From assembly GCF_001042485.2 (NCBI RefSeq), contig NZ_LBMN02000004.1, positions 248,001-312,000 on the forward strand: DNA of 64,000 nt, read 5' to 3'. The notes beneath the pieces are model-generated. The model did not search any database, was not told the origin of the DNA, and worked only from the letters and a program-made list of their open reading frames with translations. This DNA comes from Bacillus paralicheniformis. GTDB taxonomy: Bacteria; Bacillota; Bacilli; Bacillales; Bacillaceae. Within the stretch, counting starts at the first letter, position 1. The number at the start of each line of letters is the position of its first letter. Positions 1 through 7,412 of the stretch are shown here, one piece after another. The translations under genes were made by a program, and so were the position numbers.

Positions 1-753
1 GTCATTGGCGTTTCCTCCCAGCATGGACAGCACATTCAGTATCTCTTCATAAAATATTTGGCGGTTGGCGCCGCGGTGGATTTCGTTGAATAATGTTCCG
101 TCTTTAATAAAAATGACGCGCCGGCAATAACTTGCGGCAACAGGGTCATGCGTGACCATCAATATCGTGGCATTGTCGTTTTCATTAAGATGCTGCATCG
201 TTTCCATTACGTCTTTTGACGCCTTCGAATCGAGGTTTCCTGTCGGTTCGTCGGCGAGGATGAGAGCGGGCTGATGAATGACGGCTCTTGCGATGGCCGC
301 CCGCTGCTTTTGTCCGCCGGATACTTCAAACGTCCGTTTATTCAGAAGTTGTTCGATGCCGAGTTTTTCAGCAATCGCCTGAAGTTTATCTTCCATGACG
401 GAAAGCGGTTTATTTTCAAGCGTTAAGGGCAGCATGATATTTTCACCGATCGTCAGCGTATCCAGCAAATTAAAATCCTGGAATACGAATCCGAGCTGTC
501 TGCGGCGAAAGTGGGCAAGCTTGGCCCTCTTCAGATGATGCGGATTTTCTCCGCGAATCAAAATGTCGCCGGAATCGGGGCGGTCAATCGTCGAAATGAT
601 ATTGAGAAGCGTCGTTTTTCCGGAGCCGGACGGCCCCATGATCGCCGTGAACTCACTGCCCTCGACATTGAATGAAATATCTTTTAAAGCCTGATGAGAG
701 ACTTGTCCTTTATATGTTTTATTGATGTTTTTAACGATCAGCATGTCTGTCAT
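1..753 (-). CDS. yxdL: Bce/Yxd-type ABC transporter ATP-binding protein (partial)
   Basis: The reading frame runs from an ATG at 753 off the left edge without a stop (251 codons), so it is nearly complete for a family of about 255 residues. It has a Walker A motif GPSGSGKTT, a signature VSGGQKQR, a Walker B with LILADEPTGNLD and the switch histidine in MVTHD. The start has a strong AAGGAGG site seven bases upstream. These ATPases pair with a large FtsX-like permease and export or detoxify peptide antibiotics, and they also help the partner kinase sense them. The permease should lie just left of the window. The gene follows the kinase and regulator genes but is separated by a terminator and about 400 bases, so it probably has its own promoter. 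The exact paralogue (Yxd, Bce or Psd) is inferred mainly from the neighbouring kinase and regulator. Confidence 0.88.
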   Translation of the reverse strand, partial: MTDMLIVKNINKTYKGQVSHQALKDISFNVEGSEFTAIMGPSGSGKTTLLNIISTIDRPDSGDILIRGENPHHLKRAKLAHFRRRQLGFVFQDFNLLDTLTIGENIMLPLTLENKPLSVMEDKLQAIAEKLGIEQLLNKRTFEVSGGQKQRAAIARAVIHQPALILADEPTGNLDSKASKDVMETMQHLNENDNATILMVTHDPVAASYCRRVIFIKDGTLFNEIHRGANRQIFYEEILNVLSMLGGNAND

Positions 754-777
754 GATATCCTCCTTTTGCGGTGCTTT

Positions 778-930
778 TTAGGGGTGCCCGCTTCCAATAT
801 GTTGCGATTCTTCACATCCACTCCAGTGCCCATTCGGAATGCTGAATGGCCGGTGTGCAGAAGCAAAGTATGGCGGGCCTCGTTTTTTGTTCAGCGCGTC
901 GATAATGACGAACAAAAAGGAAAAGATCAT
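778..930 (-). other. Doubtful 50-codon ORF upstream of the ABC gene
   Basis: An ATG-initiated frame of 50 codons with one hydrophobic stretch at its start ends 24 bases before the ATPase start codon. It has no visible Shine-Dalgarno sequence and I recognise no family. It may be a decayed gene or chance. Otherwise the stretch 754-1069 holds no gene I can support. Confidence 0.15.
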
Positions 931-1069
931 GTAGAAGCGCTGAACAAGTGACGTTTATTTGGGCGATCAGATGGCTGAGGGTCCGCCTGCCCTGAAGTCG
1001 ATCATAAAAATGATTCCGCATAAAGCGTATCATCGATTGTGTCGATTCTTTTCATAAACTTGGATTGCA

Positions 1070-1126
1070 AATAAAAAATCCTCCTTGCCACGTTTGTTTG
1101 TGTAAACAAATCATATCAAGGAGGAT
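1070..1126 (-). terminator. Terminator after the sensor kinase gene
   Basis: A perfect 10-bp stem (1078-1087 pairing with 1117-1126) encloses a loop that itself contains a 7-bp hairpin (1093-1099 with 1104-1110). On the minus strand it is followed by a run of T residues. It should end the regulator-kinase transcript and separate it from the ABC gene. Confidence 0.75.
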
Positions 1127-1159
1127 ATGGATGAGCTATGCGGTTTTATTAAAGAAGAC

Positions 1160-1173
1160 TTACATTTTTGTAA
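1160..1173. promoter_or_regulatory. BceR/YxdJ-type operator candidate inside the kinase 3' end
   Basis: The sequence TTACATTTTTGTAA is a perfect inverted repeat of TTACA with four bases between the arms, the arrangement known for BceR-like response regulators (TNACA-N4-TGTAA). It overlaps the last codons and the stop of the kinase gene and lies upstream of the ABC gene, the expected target. The distance to the ABC start is about 400 bases, longer than usual, and I could not place a convincing promoter behind it. Confidence 0.5.
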
Positions 1174-2140
1174 GGAACGAAAATTGCACAGTCGTTCCTT
1201 TCCCTTCTTCTGAAGCGATGCTCACATCATGATTGAGCTTTTCCGCAATCTCTTTTACAAGGTAGAGGCCGATGCCCGTTGATTCCTGAAAGCGTCGTCC
1301 GTTTTCCCCGGTGTAATAAGGCTCAAATACCCTTTTCAAATCTTGTGAAGGAATTCCGACTCCGTAATCTTTGATTTCCAGGATGATGCGTTCGCCATTA
1401 CGGAATAGCGTCATATCGATGCGTTCGCTTTTTCCTGACGAATACTTCACAGCGTTGGTGATAACCTGGCCAACGGCAAACTTGAGCCATTTGCGATCGG
1501 AGTAAATAACGGCGTCTTCAGCGGGAACCTGTTTATTTGGATAGACCCGATGCTGTATAAAATAGCGTTTATAGCGCTGAATCTGAGAATGAAGCAGCTC
1601 GCCAAGTGACACGGCTTCAATTTTAAAATCCTTTTCAAACAGGTCAAGCCTTGATGAATAGAGGAGTGTTTCCAGTCCGTATTCAATCTGCTGGACTTCT
1701 TTTTTGATTTGTTTAAAAACGGGTTCGTCCTCTTCCTGGATGATCAGATTGATGACGGAAAGCGGTGTTTTCACCTGATGCACCCATTGATTCATGTAGG
1801 TTACCCTGTCTTCCAGCTTGGACTCCATCTCATGTATTTTGCGGTGGTGGAGCCGGCTCAGCTCCATATGTTTTTCATAGAGCTCTGAGCAAAATTCAGC
1901 CGTCCCCAAAAAAGGAATTTCTGTATCTTTTTGTTCTGAGCCGAGCCACTGGTAGACTCTGTGTTCTTCATACCATTTGTACGAAAGATAAAGCGCCAGC
2001 GCCAAAAGCTGAACGCCGAGAATGTAAAAAAGGTGGGTGAAAGTCTGCATGCCGGCAAACCAATAGTAAAAAAACACGAATCCGCCCTGAAAAAGAAACA
2101 GAAGAATGAGAACGGCATGGTTTTTTAGGAACAGCTTCAT
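1160..2140 (-). CDS. yxdK: Intramembrane-sensing histidine kinase, BceS/YxdK type
   Basis: This 326-residue kinase has two N-terminal membrane helices (about 9-28 and 34-54) with almost no extracellular loop, typical of intramembrane-sensing BceS-like kinases that read the state of the partner ABC transporter. The phosphoacceptor is H121 in a QWVHQVKTPLS motif. The ATPase domain shows VITNAVKYSS, DYGVGI and STGIGLYLVKEI, the N, G1 and G2 boxes. Its start overlaps the regulator stop by four bases (ATGA), so the two genes are translationally coupled. The last codons contain a perfect TTACA inverted repeat. It probably autophosphorylates in response to a cationic or lipid II-binding peptide; which one cannot be read from the sequence. 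Confidence 0.9.
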   Translation of the reverse strand: MKLFLKNHAVLILLFLFQGGFVFFYYWFAGMQTFTHLFYILGVQLLALALYLSYKWYEEHRVYQWLGSEQKDTEIPFLGTAEFCSELYEKHMELSRLHHRKIHEMESKLEDRVTYMNQWVHQVKTPLSVINLIIQEEDEPVFKQIKKEVQQIEYGLETLLYSSRLDLFEKDFKIEAVSLGELLHSQIQRYKRYFIQHRVYPNKQVPAEDAVIYSDRKWLKFAVGQVITNAVKYSSGKSERIDMTLFRNGERIILEIKDYGVGIPSQDLKRVFEPYYTGENGRRFQESTGIGLYLVKEIAEKLNHDVSIASEEGKGTTVQFSFLTKM

Positions 2141-2826
2141 GATTTCGCCCTCAGCTGATACCCTTCGCCCCGCACTGATTCAACTGAGAAGGGCACGTCC
2201 ATGCTTCGCAATTTTTTGCGAATCCTTGTAATATAGACATTTAACGTGTTTTCATCTATAAATGTATCGGTTTCCCATGTCTTCTCCATCAACCGGTCTC
2301 TGCTTGTCACTTTTTCTCCTCTTTCAAGCAGCACTTCCAAGAGTTTGCTTTCCTTTTTTGAAAGCTCGAGCTTCTCATCCCGGCAGCGCAGCTCAAATCG
2401 TTCGACAAACAGCTGAACGCCTTCAAATTCAATCACTTTTTCTCCTTGCTTAACGGCGTATTCTCCAAATGCCCTGCGAATTTGGCCTTTAATTTTAGCG
2501 AGCACCACTTCATAGGAAAAAGGCTTTTCTATATAATCATCGCCGCCGTTTTCAATCGCCATGACCTGATCCATTTCTCCGCTTCTCGCTGAAATGAAAA
2601 TGATCGGACAAGTCGAATGCTGGCGGATTTGCCGGCACCAGTAGTACCCGTCGTATGCCGGCAGATTGATGTCAAGCAATATCAGATCGGGCTTCTCTTG
2701 GAGAAACATTTCAAGGATAGAGGTGAAATCAGTAGCTGCAACAGTTTCGTATCCGTATTTTTCTAAATGATCGCATAAAAGCTTCCGAATGTCTTCGCTG
2801 TCCTCGACAATCATGATTTTCGTCAT
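2137..2826 (-). CDS. yxdJ: OmpR-family response regulator, BceR/YxdJ type
   Basis: The protein has 229 residues: a receiver domain (acidic pocket E8-D9, phosphoacceptor D52 in LILLDINLP, conserved lysine in EKPF) and a C-terminal winged helix of OmpR type (ENTLNVYITRIRKKL). I chose the ATG at 2826, giving MTKIMIVED, because GGAGTG lies upstream and the length matches the family; a longer in-frame start upstream would add 17 unlikely residues. It is the first gene of the operon with the kinase and should activate the adjacent ABC transporter genes on peptide antibiotic stress. Confidence 0.92.
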   Translation of the reverse strand: MTKIMIVEDSEDIRKLLCDHLEKYGYETVAATDFTSILEMFLQEKPDLILLDINLPAYDGYYWCRQIRQHSTCPIIFISARSGEMDQVMAIENGGDDYIEKPFSYEVVLAKIKGQIRRAFGEYAVKQGEKVIEFEGVQLFVERFELRCRDEKLELSKKESKLLEVLLERGEKVTSRDRLMEKTWETDTFIDENTLNVYITRIRKKLRSMDVPFSVESVRGEGYQLRAKS

Positions 2827-3031
2827 TTTGAACACTCCTATGAACAAGTCTCCGCTGCCGAAAATGAGCGATTCCATTATAAAAGCGGCAGTGAAGGTCT
2901 CTTAAGTTAAGAATATCATAAAAAATTTTTTTTCATGTGAGCGCTTAAGGTTTTTGCATACCAGATCATGATAATTCAGTTTCTGTGAGTTAAAATAGGA
3001 ATGGACGACTGTCAAAAAAGGAGAGGATCAA

Positions 3032-4078
3032 ATGGCAAAATACAGAGGCTATATCGGAACATATACAAAAGCAGACAGCGAAGGGATTTATACATTTGAG
3101 CTTGATACGGAAAAAAAGGCGTTAAGCACGCCAAAGCCGGCAGCAAAGCTGGGCAGTCCGACATATTTGAATATCGCCAAAGACAATGAAATGCTCTATG
3201 CAGTGGTCAAAGACGGCGATAATGGCGGGGTTGCCGCATACCGTGTTGACGGCTCCACAGGAGAGCTGACTTTCGTCAACCAGCAGGCCGGGGAAGGACC
3301 ATCGCCTTGCCACGTCAGCGTCGATCAGAATAACCGCTATGTTCTGTCCGCCAATTACCACAACGGGACGATCATGGCATACCCTTTAAATGAAAGCCGC
3401 GGCTTGCTTGAGCCTTCAGCAAAAGTGCAGCATGAGGGAACAGGACCGCATGAGAGGCAGGAAAAAGCGCATACTCATTATTCCGGATTCACACCTGATG
3501 AGAAGTATGCAGTAGCCGTCGATCTCGGTACGGATCATATCATTACGTATCAATTGAAAGAGGACCGGCTTGAAGCGGTGAAAAAACACGCAACTGCACC
3601 GGGGTCAGGGCCGAGGCATATTGAGTTCCATCCGCAGGAAAAGTATGCGTATGTATTAACGGAGCTGAGCAATGAAGTCATCGTGTTGGAATACAATCCT
3701 GATTTGGGTGAATTCAGGGAGATTCAAGTCATTTCGGCATTGCCGGAAGGGTTTGACGGTGCAAGCCAGGGCGGCGCCATCCATGTCACTAAAGACGGCA
3801 AATTTGTATACGCTTCAAACCGCGGACACGACAGCATCGCCGTCTTCAGCATCAACGAGTATTCGGGCGAACTTTCCCTGGTTGAACACGTATCAACTGA
3901 AGGGGAATGGCCGCGCGACTTTGAGATTGATCCTTCAGAACAATTTTTAATCGCTTCCAACCAGGAAACAGGGACATTGACATTGTTTGAAAGAGACCGG
4001 ACAACGGGCCGGCTGACGCATTTGCAGTCCGGAGTTCCTGCTCCTGAAGCGGTTTGTGTGAAATTTTTACATCAATAA
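3032..4078 (+). CDS. pgl: 6-phosphogluconolactonase, beta-propeller type
   Basis: This 348-residue protein belongs to the seven-bladed beta-propeller lactonase family (YbhE/YkgB type), which hydrolyses 6-phosphogluconolactone to 6-phosphogluconate in the oxidative pentose phosphate pathway in the cytoplasm. The N-terminal GYIGTYT, the repeated blade segments (for example GPRHIEFHPQEKYAYV and FVYASNRGHDSIAVF) and the full length fit the family. AGGAGAGG precedes the ATG. It is monocistronic, diverges from the two-component genes and ends at a strong bidirectional terminator shared with ansR. Confidence 0.93.
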   Translation: MAKYRGYIGTYTKADSEGIYTFELDTEKKALSTPKPAAKLGSPTYLNIAKDNEMLYAVVKDGDNGGVAAYRVDGSTGELTFVNQQAGEGPSPCHVSVDQNNRYVLSANYHNGTIMAYPLNESRGLLEPSAKVQHEGTGPHERQEKAHTHYSGFTPDEKYAVAVDLGTDHIITYQLKEDRLEAVKKHATAPGSGPRHIEFHPQEKYAYVLTELSNEVIVLEYNPDLGEFREIQVISALPEGFDGASQGGAIHVTKDGKFVYASNRGHDSIAVFSINEYSGELSLVEHVSTEGEWPRDFEIDPSEQFLIASNQETGTLTLFERDRTTGRLTHLQSGVPAPEAVCVKFLHQ

Positions 4079-4082
4079 AAGC

Positions 4083-4123
4083 AAAAAAACTTGACTGGCT
4101 AAAAAGGCCAGTCAAGTTTTTTT
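4083..4123. terminator. Bidirectional terminator between pgl and ansR
   Basis: A long perfect stem (4083-4099 with 4107-4123) whose arms begin in A residues and end in T residues, so it can stop transcription from both sides. Confidence 0.9.
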
Positions 4124-4164
4124 CTTTTTATAACACTTGCAGCATGCGGTTAACCGCTGTCATT

Positions 4165-4512
4165 TTACCCCGCATCCAGCTCTTTTTTGACCTTGATAAA
4201 CGCAACCATCTGCTTGATTTCTTCTTCGGAAAGAAGCGTCCCGTCGACTGCCAGCTTGAGCTTATCCCATTCCGTCAGTTCAATGGCTTCGTTTTTAGCC
4301 TTTTCATCCCGGGGATCGTCAACTCTGCCAAGCAAAAAATCAGTGGAAGTATTGAATAAATCAGCGATTTCGATAAGCGCCTCTAAAGAAGGGCGGCGGT
4401 AGCCCGATTCATAGCCCGCGTAAGTGCTTTTCGCAATACCGAGGCGGTCGGCAGTATATTGCAATGACCATTTTTTATTTTTTCTCAGTGTTGTTAATCG
4501 ATCTAAATTCAT
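4165..4512 (-). CDS. ansR: HTH-type repressor of the asparaginase operon
   Basis: A 115-residue protein with an Xre-type helix-turn-helix at the N-terminus (about residues 4-60, LGIAKSTYAGYESGYRRPS) and a short C-terminal region with a helix rich in E and K. In B. subtilis AnsR represses ansAB and is relieved by asparagine or aspartate, and the divergent position next to ansA is the same here. A TATAAT box (4540-4545 on the reverse strand) precedes it. The start at 4512 has a GGAGCG-like site upstream. Confidence 0.92.
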   Translation of the reverse strand: MNLDRLTTLRKNKKWSLQYTADRLGIAKSTYAGYESGYRRPSLEALIEIADLFNTSTDFLLGRVDDPRDEKAKNEAIELTEWDKLKLAVDGTLLSEEEIKQMVAFIKVKKELDAG

Positions 4513-4587
4513 ATCTTACGCTCCTTTTAATACACAGTGATTATAGCACATTATCAGCAAAAGTGTACGCGAAATGAATAAAGTTTC

Positions 4588-4616
4588 TTGATTATTTCAC
4601 ATTTGAGGACTATAAT
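4588..4616 (+). promoter_or_regulatory. SigA promoter of ansAB
   Basis: TTGATT (4588-4593), a 17-base spacer and a perfect TATAAT (4611-4616) lie about 115 bases upstream of ansA. Confidence 0.75.
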
Positions 4617-4627
4617 TGCATTGAAGG

Positions 4628-4642
4628 TACGCATAAAGCGTA
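4628..4642. promoter_or_regulatory. Candidate AnsR operator
   Basis: The inverted repeat TACGC-N5-GCGTA begins near the expected transcription start of ansAB. A further TACGC half site lies upstream of the -35 box at 4566-4570. The position fits a repressor site; the assignment to AnsR is inferred. Confidence 0.45.
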
Positions 4643-4730
4643 TACATTCCTGATGTATCAAGCCTTCTTCGTAAAAACAAAACATGCTTTATACTGTATA
4701 AAACAACTACTTCTTAAAGAGGTGTAGCAC

Positions 4731-5720
4731 ATGAAAAAGTTACTGCTGTTGACCACCGGCGGGACCATCGCTTCAGTAGAAGGCGAAAACGGACTGGCTC
4801 CGGGGGTTAAAGCGGAAGAGCTTCTCAACTATTTATCTGATGACCATTCTAATTATACGATAGATTGCCAATCTTTAATGGATATAGACAGCACCAACAT
4901 GCAGCCTGAACATTGGGTGATGATGGCTGAGGCTGTATATGAGAATTACAGCAGCTACGACGGATTTGTGATCACGCACGGAACCGATACGATGGCCTAC
5001 ACCTCGGCGGCGCTTTCATACATGCTGCAGAATATTGATAAGCCTGTTGCGATTACAGGTTCCCAAGTTCCGATTACATTTAAGAAAACGGATGCGAAAA
5101 AAAATATTAAAGATGCGGTCCGCTTCGCGTGCGACGGTATCGGCGGAGTTTACGTCGTCTTTGACGGCCGCGTCATTTTAGGCACGAGAGCGATCAAATT
5201 AAGAACAAAAAGCTACGATGCATTTGAAAGCATCAATTATCCTTACGTTGCTTTCATTCATGACAAGGAGATCGAGTATAACAAACGGGTTCCCGAAGTG
5301 AAGCCAGGCGCTTTGAAACTCGATACCTCCTTAAATACCGATGTTTGTCTGGTGAAGCTTCATCCCGGATTAAAGCCTGAGTTTTTTGATTGTCTGAAAG
5401 GTTCATATAAAGGTATTGTGATTGAGAGCTACGGAAGCGGCGGCATTCCTTTTGAGAAAAGAAACATTTTAGAAAAAGTGAACGAGCTGATCGATTCCGG
5501 AGTAGTCGTAGCTATTACGACACAATGCCTTGAAGAAGGAGAGGATATGAGCATTTACGAGGTCGGCCGCAAGGTAAACCAAGATGCCATCATCCGCTCG
5601 AGGAATATGAACACCGAAGCGATCGTTCCGAAGCTGATGTGGGCACTAGGAAAAACCGGACAACAAGCTGAAGTCAAAAAGATTATGGAAACGCCAATTG
5701 CAGACGATATCATCATCTAA
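4731..5720 (+). CDS. ansA: L-asparaginase, type I cytoplasmic
   Basis: This 329-residue enzyme hydrolyses asparagine to aspartate and ammonia. Both catalytic signatures are present: TGGTIAS at residues 9-15 with nucleophile T12, and HGTDT at 83-87 with the second catalytic T85-D86 pair. There is no signal peptide, so it is the cytoplasmic form. AGAGGTG precedes the ATG. It is followed 22 bases later by ansB, and the pair is preceded by a clear SigA promoter and a palindrome that may bind AnsR. Confidence 0.95.
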   Translation: MKKLLLLTTGGTIASVEGENGLAPGVKAEELLNYLSDDHSNYTIDCQSLMDIDSTNMQPEHWVMMAEAVYENYSSYDGFVITHGTDTMAYTSAALSYMLQNIDKPVAITGSQVPITFKKTDAKKNIKDAVRFACDGIGGVYVVFDGRVILGTRAIKLRTKSYDAFESINYPYVAFIHDKEIEYNKRVPEVKPGALKLDTSLNTDVCLVKLHPGLKPEFFDCLKGSYKGIVIESYGSGGIPFEKRNILEKVNELIDSGVVVAITTQCLEEGEDMSIYEVGRKVNQDAIIRSRNMNTEAIVPKLMWALGKTGQQAEVKKIMETPIADDIII

Positions 5721-5742
5721 AAAAAGAAAGCAGGGTTAAAAA

Positions 5743-7170
5743 ATGAAAACTGAAATGACATACCGGACGGAAAAGGATTTTCTCGGAGAAAAAAAGATTC
5801 CGGCCGATGTCTACTACGGTATTCAGACATTGCGGGCAGCGGAGAACTTTCCAATTACAGGATATAAAATCCACGAAGAAATGATCAAAGCGCTGGCAGT
5901 GGTGAAAAAAGCGGCCGCGCTTGCCAACATGGAGACAAAACGTCTTTATAAAGGCCTTGGAGATGCCATTGTCCAAGCCGCTGATGAGATCCTTGAAGGA
6001 AAGCTGCACGATCAATTCATCGTTGATCCGATTCAAGGCGGCGCAGGAACTTCAATGAATATGAACGCGAACGAAGTCATCGGAAACCGTGCACTTGAAC
6101 TGCTCGGCCACAACAAAGGCGAGTATATTCACCTGAGTCCGAATACGCACGTCAACATGTCTCAATCGACAAACGACGTATTCCCGACGGCGATTCACAT
6201 TTCAACGCTCAAGCAGCTGGAAAAGCTGCTGGACACAATGGAATACATGCTTGACGCGTTTAAGAAAAAAGCGCGCGACTTTGACCACGTCATTAAAATG
6301 GGCCGCACACATCTTCAAGACGCAGTGCCGATCCGCCTTGGGCAGGAATTTGAAGCTTACAGCCGCGTGATTGAACGCGACATCAAACGGATTAAACAAT
6401 CGCGTCAGCATCTGTATGAAGTCAATATGGGCGCTACCGCGGTTGGAACGGGATTGAACGCGGATCCGCGCTATATTGAAAATGTTGTCAAGCACTTGGC
6501 TGAGATCAGCGGTCTTCCGCTAGTCGGCGCTGACCATCTGGTGGATGCGACGCAAAATACGGACGCGTACACTGAAGTTTCGGCTGCATTAAAAGTATGC
6601 ATGATGAACATGTCGAAAATCGCCAACGACCTTCGGTTGATGGCATCAGGTCCGCGTGCAGGACTTGCTGAGATTTCTCTTCCGGCAAGACAGCCGGGTT
6701 CATCCATCATGCCGGGGAAAGTCAATCCGGTTATGGCCGAGCTGATCAACCAAATCGCATTCCAAGTCATCGGAAACGACAATACGATTTGTCTCGCTTC
6801 TGAAGCCGGACAGCTCGAACTGAATGTGATGGAGCCAGTGCTCGTCTTTAATCTCCTGCAGTCCATCAGCATCATGAACAACGGATTCCGTTCGTTTACC
6901 GATCACTGTGTAGCAGGAATCGAAGCGAATGAAAAACGCTTAAAGGCATATGTAGAAAAAAGCGCAGGCGTCATTACTGCGGTCAACCCGCATCTTGGCT
7001 ACGAAGCAGCTGCAAGAATTGCAAGAGAAGCGATTTTAACAGGGCAATCCGTCCGCGATCTCTGTCTTCAAAACGATGTGTTGACAGAAGAAGAGCTTGA
7101 TCTGATTTTGAATCCTTATGAAATGACAAAACCGGGGATTGCCGGGGCTGAACTTTTAAATCGGGATTAA
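5743..7170 (+). CDS. ansB: Aspartate ammonia-lyase (aspartase)
   Basis: A 475-residue member of the fumarase/aspartase superfamily that converts aspartate to fumarate and ammonia. The superfamily signature GSSIMPGKVNP lies near residue 320 and includes the catalytic serine, and GRTHLQDAVP is also conserved. It completes asparagine use with the preceding asparaginase. The transcript ends at a strong hairpin just downstream. Confidence 0.95.
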   Translation: MKTEMTYRTEKDFLGEKKIPADVYYGIQTLRAAENFPITGYKIHEEMIKALAVVKKAAALANMETKRLYKGLGDAIVQAADEILEGKLHDQFIVDPIQGGAGTSMNMNANEVIGNRALELLGHNKGEYIHLSPNTHVNMSQSTNDVFPTAIHISTLKQLEKLLDTMEYMLDAFKKKARDFDHVIKMGRTHLQDAVPIRLGQEFEAYSRVIERDIKRIKQSRQHLYEVNMGATAVGTGLNADPRYIENVVKHLAEISGLPLVGADHLVDATQNTDAYTEVSAALKVCMMNMSKIANDLRLMASGPRAGLAEISLPARQPGSSIMPGKVNPVMAELINQIAFQVIGNDNTICLASEAGQLELNVMEPVLVFNLLQSISIMNNGFRSFTDHCVAGIEANEKRLKAYVEKSAGVITAVNPHLGYEAAARIAREAILTGQSVRDLCLQNDVLTEEELDLILNPYEMTKPGIAGAELLNRD

Positions 7171-7187
7171 GCTGAAAAAACAGTACG

Positions 7188-7237
7188 CGAAAACACTCTG
7201 AAGCATTTTACCGGGATAGAAACACAGAGTGTTTTCG
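7188..7237 (+). terminator. Terminator after ansB
   Basis: A perfect 13-bp stem, CGAAAACACTCTG at 7188-7200 pairing with 7225-7237. The T-rich tail is short (CTTTCC), so efficiency is uncertain. Confidence 0.7.
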
Positions 7238-7379
7238 CTTTCCTTCAATAACTTTATGAAGAGAAAGGACAACAGCGGTGAAGTGGTACCGCGTCAGCCT
7301 TTTTCGTGGTATACTGTTCGTTGTTAGTTAAATTTTTAAGAAAAAATTGAAGCAGATTGCTATTTTTATGTAGCTTATT

Positions 7380-7394
7380 TTGAAAGCGTTTCAA
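7380..7394. promoter_or_regulatory. Candidate CcpA (cre-like) site before mleN
   Basis: TTGAAAGCGTTTCAA is a perfect palindrome around a CG core, one base shorter than the usual 14-base cre. It lies 18-33 bases before the mleN start codon, where it could block transcription. Confidence 0.45.
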
Positions 7395-7412
7395 TAATAA
7401 GGGGGATTTAGG

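Noticed and set aside
694..1033. Overlapping 85- and 73-codon frames on opposite strands near the ABC gene
   Set aside because: Neither has a ribosome-binding site or any recognisable family, and one crosses the start region of the ABC gene.
2935..2950. cre site upstream of pgl (TGTGAGCGCTTAAG)
   Set aside because: Three positions of the consensus fail, including the last two.
7281..7293. T-box riboswitch before mleN
   Set aside because: Only the core motif is present; there is no stem I, specifier loop or terminator, and the ansB terminator is too close. It is kept only as a curiosity.
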